A stretch of DNA of 64,000 bases from Megalobrama amblycephala (lineage: Eukaryota > Chordata > Actinopteri > Cypriniformes > Xenocyprididae): contig NC_063045.1 in the NCBI RefSeq assembly GCF_018812025.1, positions 51,858,079 to 51,922,078 of the forward strand. The letters run 5' to 3'. The translations under genes and the position numbers were made by a program. Of the stretch, positions 63,104 to 64,000 are shown piece by piece; the stretch's first letter is position 1, and each line of letters opens with the position of its first letter. Under the pieces are notes generated by a model that was given only the letters and a program-made list of their open reading frames with translations, had not been told where the DNA came from and ran no database searches.

Positions 63104-64000
63104 GTGAGTTGCTCTTTTCTCTCTGTACTGTATATATACTGAAACTGTTTCAAAAGCATTCAAGATGTTTTTTTTTCTTTTTTCAAGTTGATTTTTTTTG
63201 TCAAACTATGTGCAACTTGGAAAAAAAAAGGAATTTTGGAACCTGGGAAAAGATCTTTTCTTGGCAGTAGAATAATGCCATTTAATTAGGAAAATATCAG
63301 AAAAGTTTTTGATCACAGAATTTGATCTTAATTCTATTTAATCAAAAGTAAATCCAGTTTAACACTAATTTCCTGGTAATTTCAGCAGAATGTTTTGTAT
63401 TCACATAATCGTACTGTTGTTGATGCATTGGAATGGAAAACATGATGGTAGAGAAATTGGACATGAAGAGGCCATTTTGCATGCACAAGATGCTGGTTGA
63501 GGTTTCCAAAGTCTTGATATTGCATGGCAAGAAATGCAAAACAGATGCCACCATAAACACCTGTGTTCCCTGGATAACAAAGACGGAGGGTGTGTGTGTG
63601 TGTGTGTGCGTGCGCGGAGGTTAAGACAGGGGTCTGTCAGTCACAGCATATCATGGAACATAAAGTGGCGGCCCCTAATCTGAAACAGGCAAAGGTAGAG
63701 CGGGCATTTGTTGGTTCTCACGAACAGTGATACATGTGTGTGCTTTAGTAAAAGAGAACAGGAATCATGAAACCAACGCTTGAATTCAACAGGTTTCACT
63801 TACAGTCTTACTGAAATTAATATTGTTTATCTTTCATTATTTTTGTGTCAGAAGTTTTGCAATAATTTCTTGTAACTGAAAACTTTCAACCTATTAGATC
63901 ATTTCTAAGATAAAATCTATGATTTACGTTTTCTACTGTGACTTAACCTTGCAAAAATTCTTCTGCCGTTGTCTTACGGCAGCTTTAACATGGTACATTC
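63104..64000 (+). other. wnt11: wnt11 intron (continues past the window)
   Basis: No Wnt-like exon is seen before the edge. Contains T-runs near 63165-63200 and a (TG)n at 63591-63609. Confidence 0.5.

Overview
This is a vertebrate nuclear window, almost certainly from a cyprinid-type teleost. Evidence: GT-AG introns, AATAAA poly(A) signals, long (AC)n and (AT)n microsatellites, and a dense load of short DNA transposons of the kind that fill zebrafish and carp genomes (TTAA-flanked elements with AAAGG ends, Tol2-like hAT ends, palindromic Tc1/mariner-like MITEs). All gene assignments come from reading the sequence; no database search was run.

Layout, all genes on the + strand: (1) 1-13.6 kb holds the last two coding exons and 3' UTR of lhfpl6, a tetraspan membrane protein; earlier exons lie left of the window. 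Its introns are full of nested transposons. (2) 13.6-24.2 kb is a transposon-rich intergenic block. One element carries a decayed THAP zinc-finger relic on the - strand. (3) 24.3-30.1 kb is a complete ckap2-type gene (mitotic microtubule-associated protein, 614 aa in my model). (4) 30.7-34.5 kb is a complete thap12 gene: one THAP DNA-binding domain plus a domesticated hAT-transposase body, 742 aa. (5) 35.7-50.2 kb is a second THAP gene, the most remarkable object here. Splice sites and phases join 14 exons into one frame of 10,560 nt (3,519 aa). It encodes one THAP domain followed by four tandem THAP12-like hAT-derived modules. An about 1,030-aa acidic Asp/Gln-rich repeat region lies between modules 3 and 4. 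(6) 50-61 kb is gene-poor. (7) 61.2 kb to the right edge is the 5' end of wnt11: a putative promoter, two 5' UTR exons, and the first coding exon with its signal peptide. The rest is outside the window.

The unusual system is the thap12/THAP-hAT pair. An ordinary THAP12 gene sits next to a giant paralogue that appears to have grown by repeated in-frame duplication of a cassette made of a small exon plus a 1.8-kb exon. I do not recall a described protein with four serial hAT-transposase-derived modules on one THAP domain. The modules keep the fold-level landmarks (FFS, CRGQ-like, LKN, the C-terminal W-x-x-x-W region) but lack the recognisable second catalytic Asp, so they look like binding or dimerisation scaffolds rather than enzymes. 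That role is inference. Whether the gene is expressed as one mRNA needs RNA evidence.
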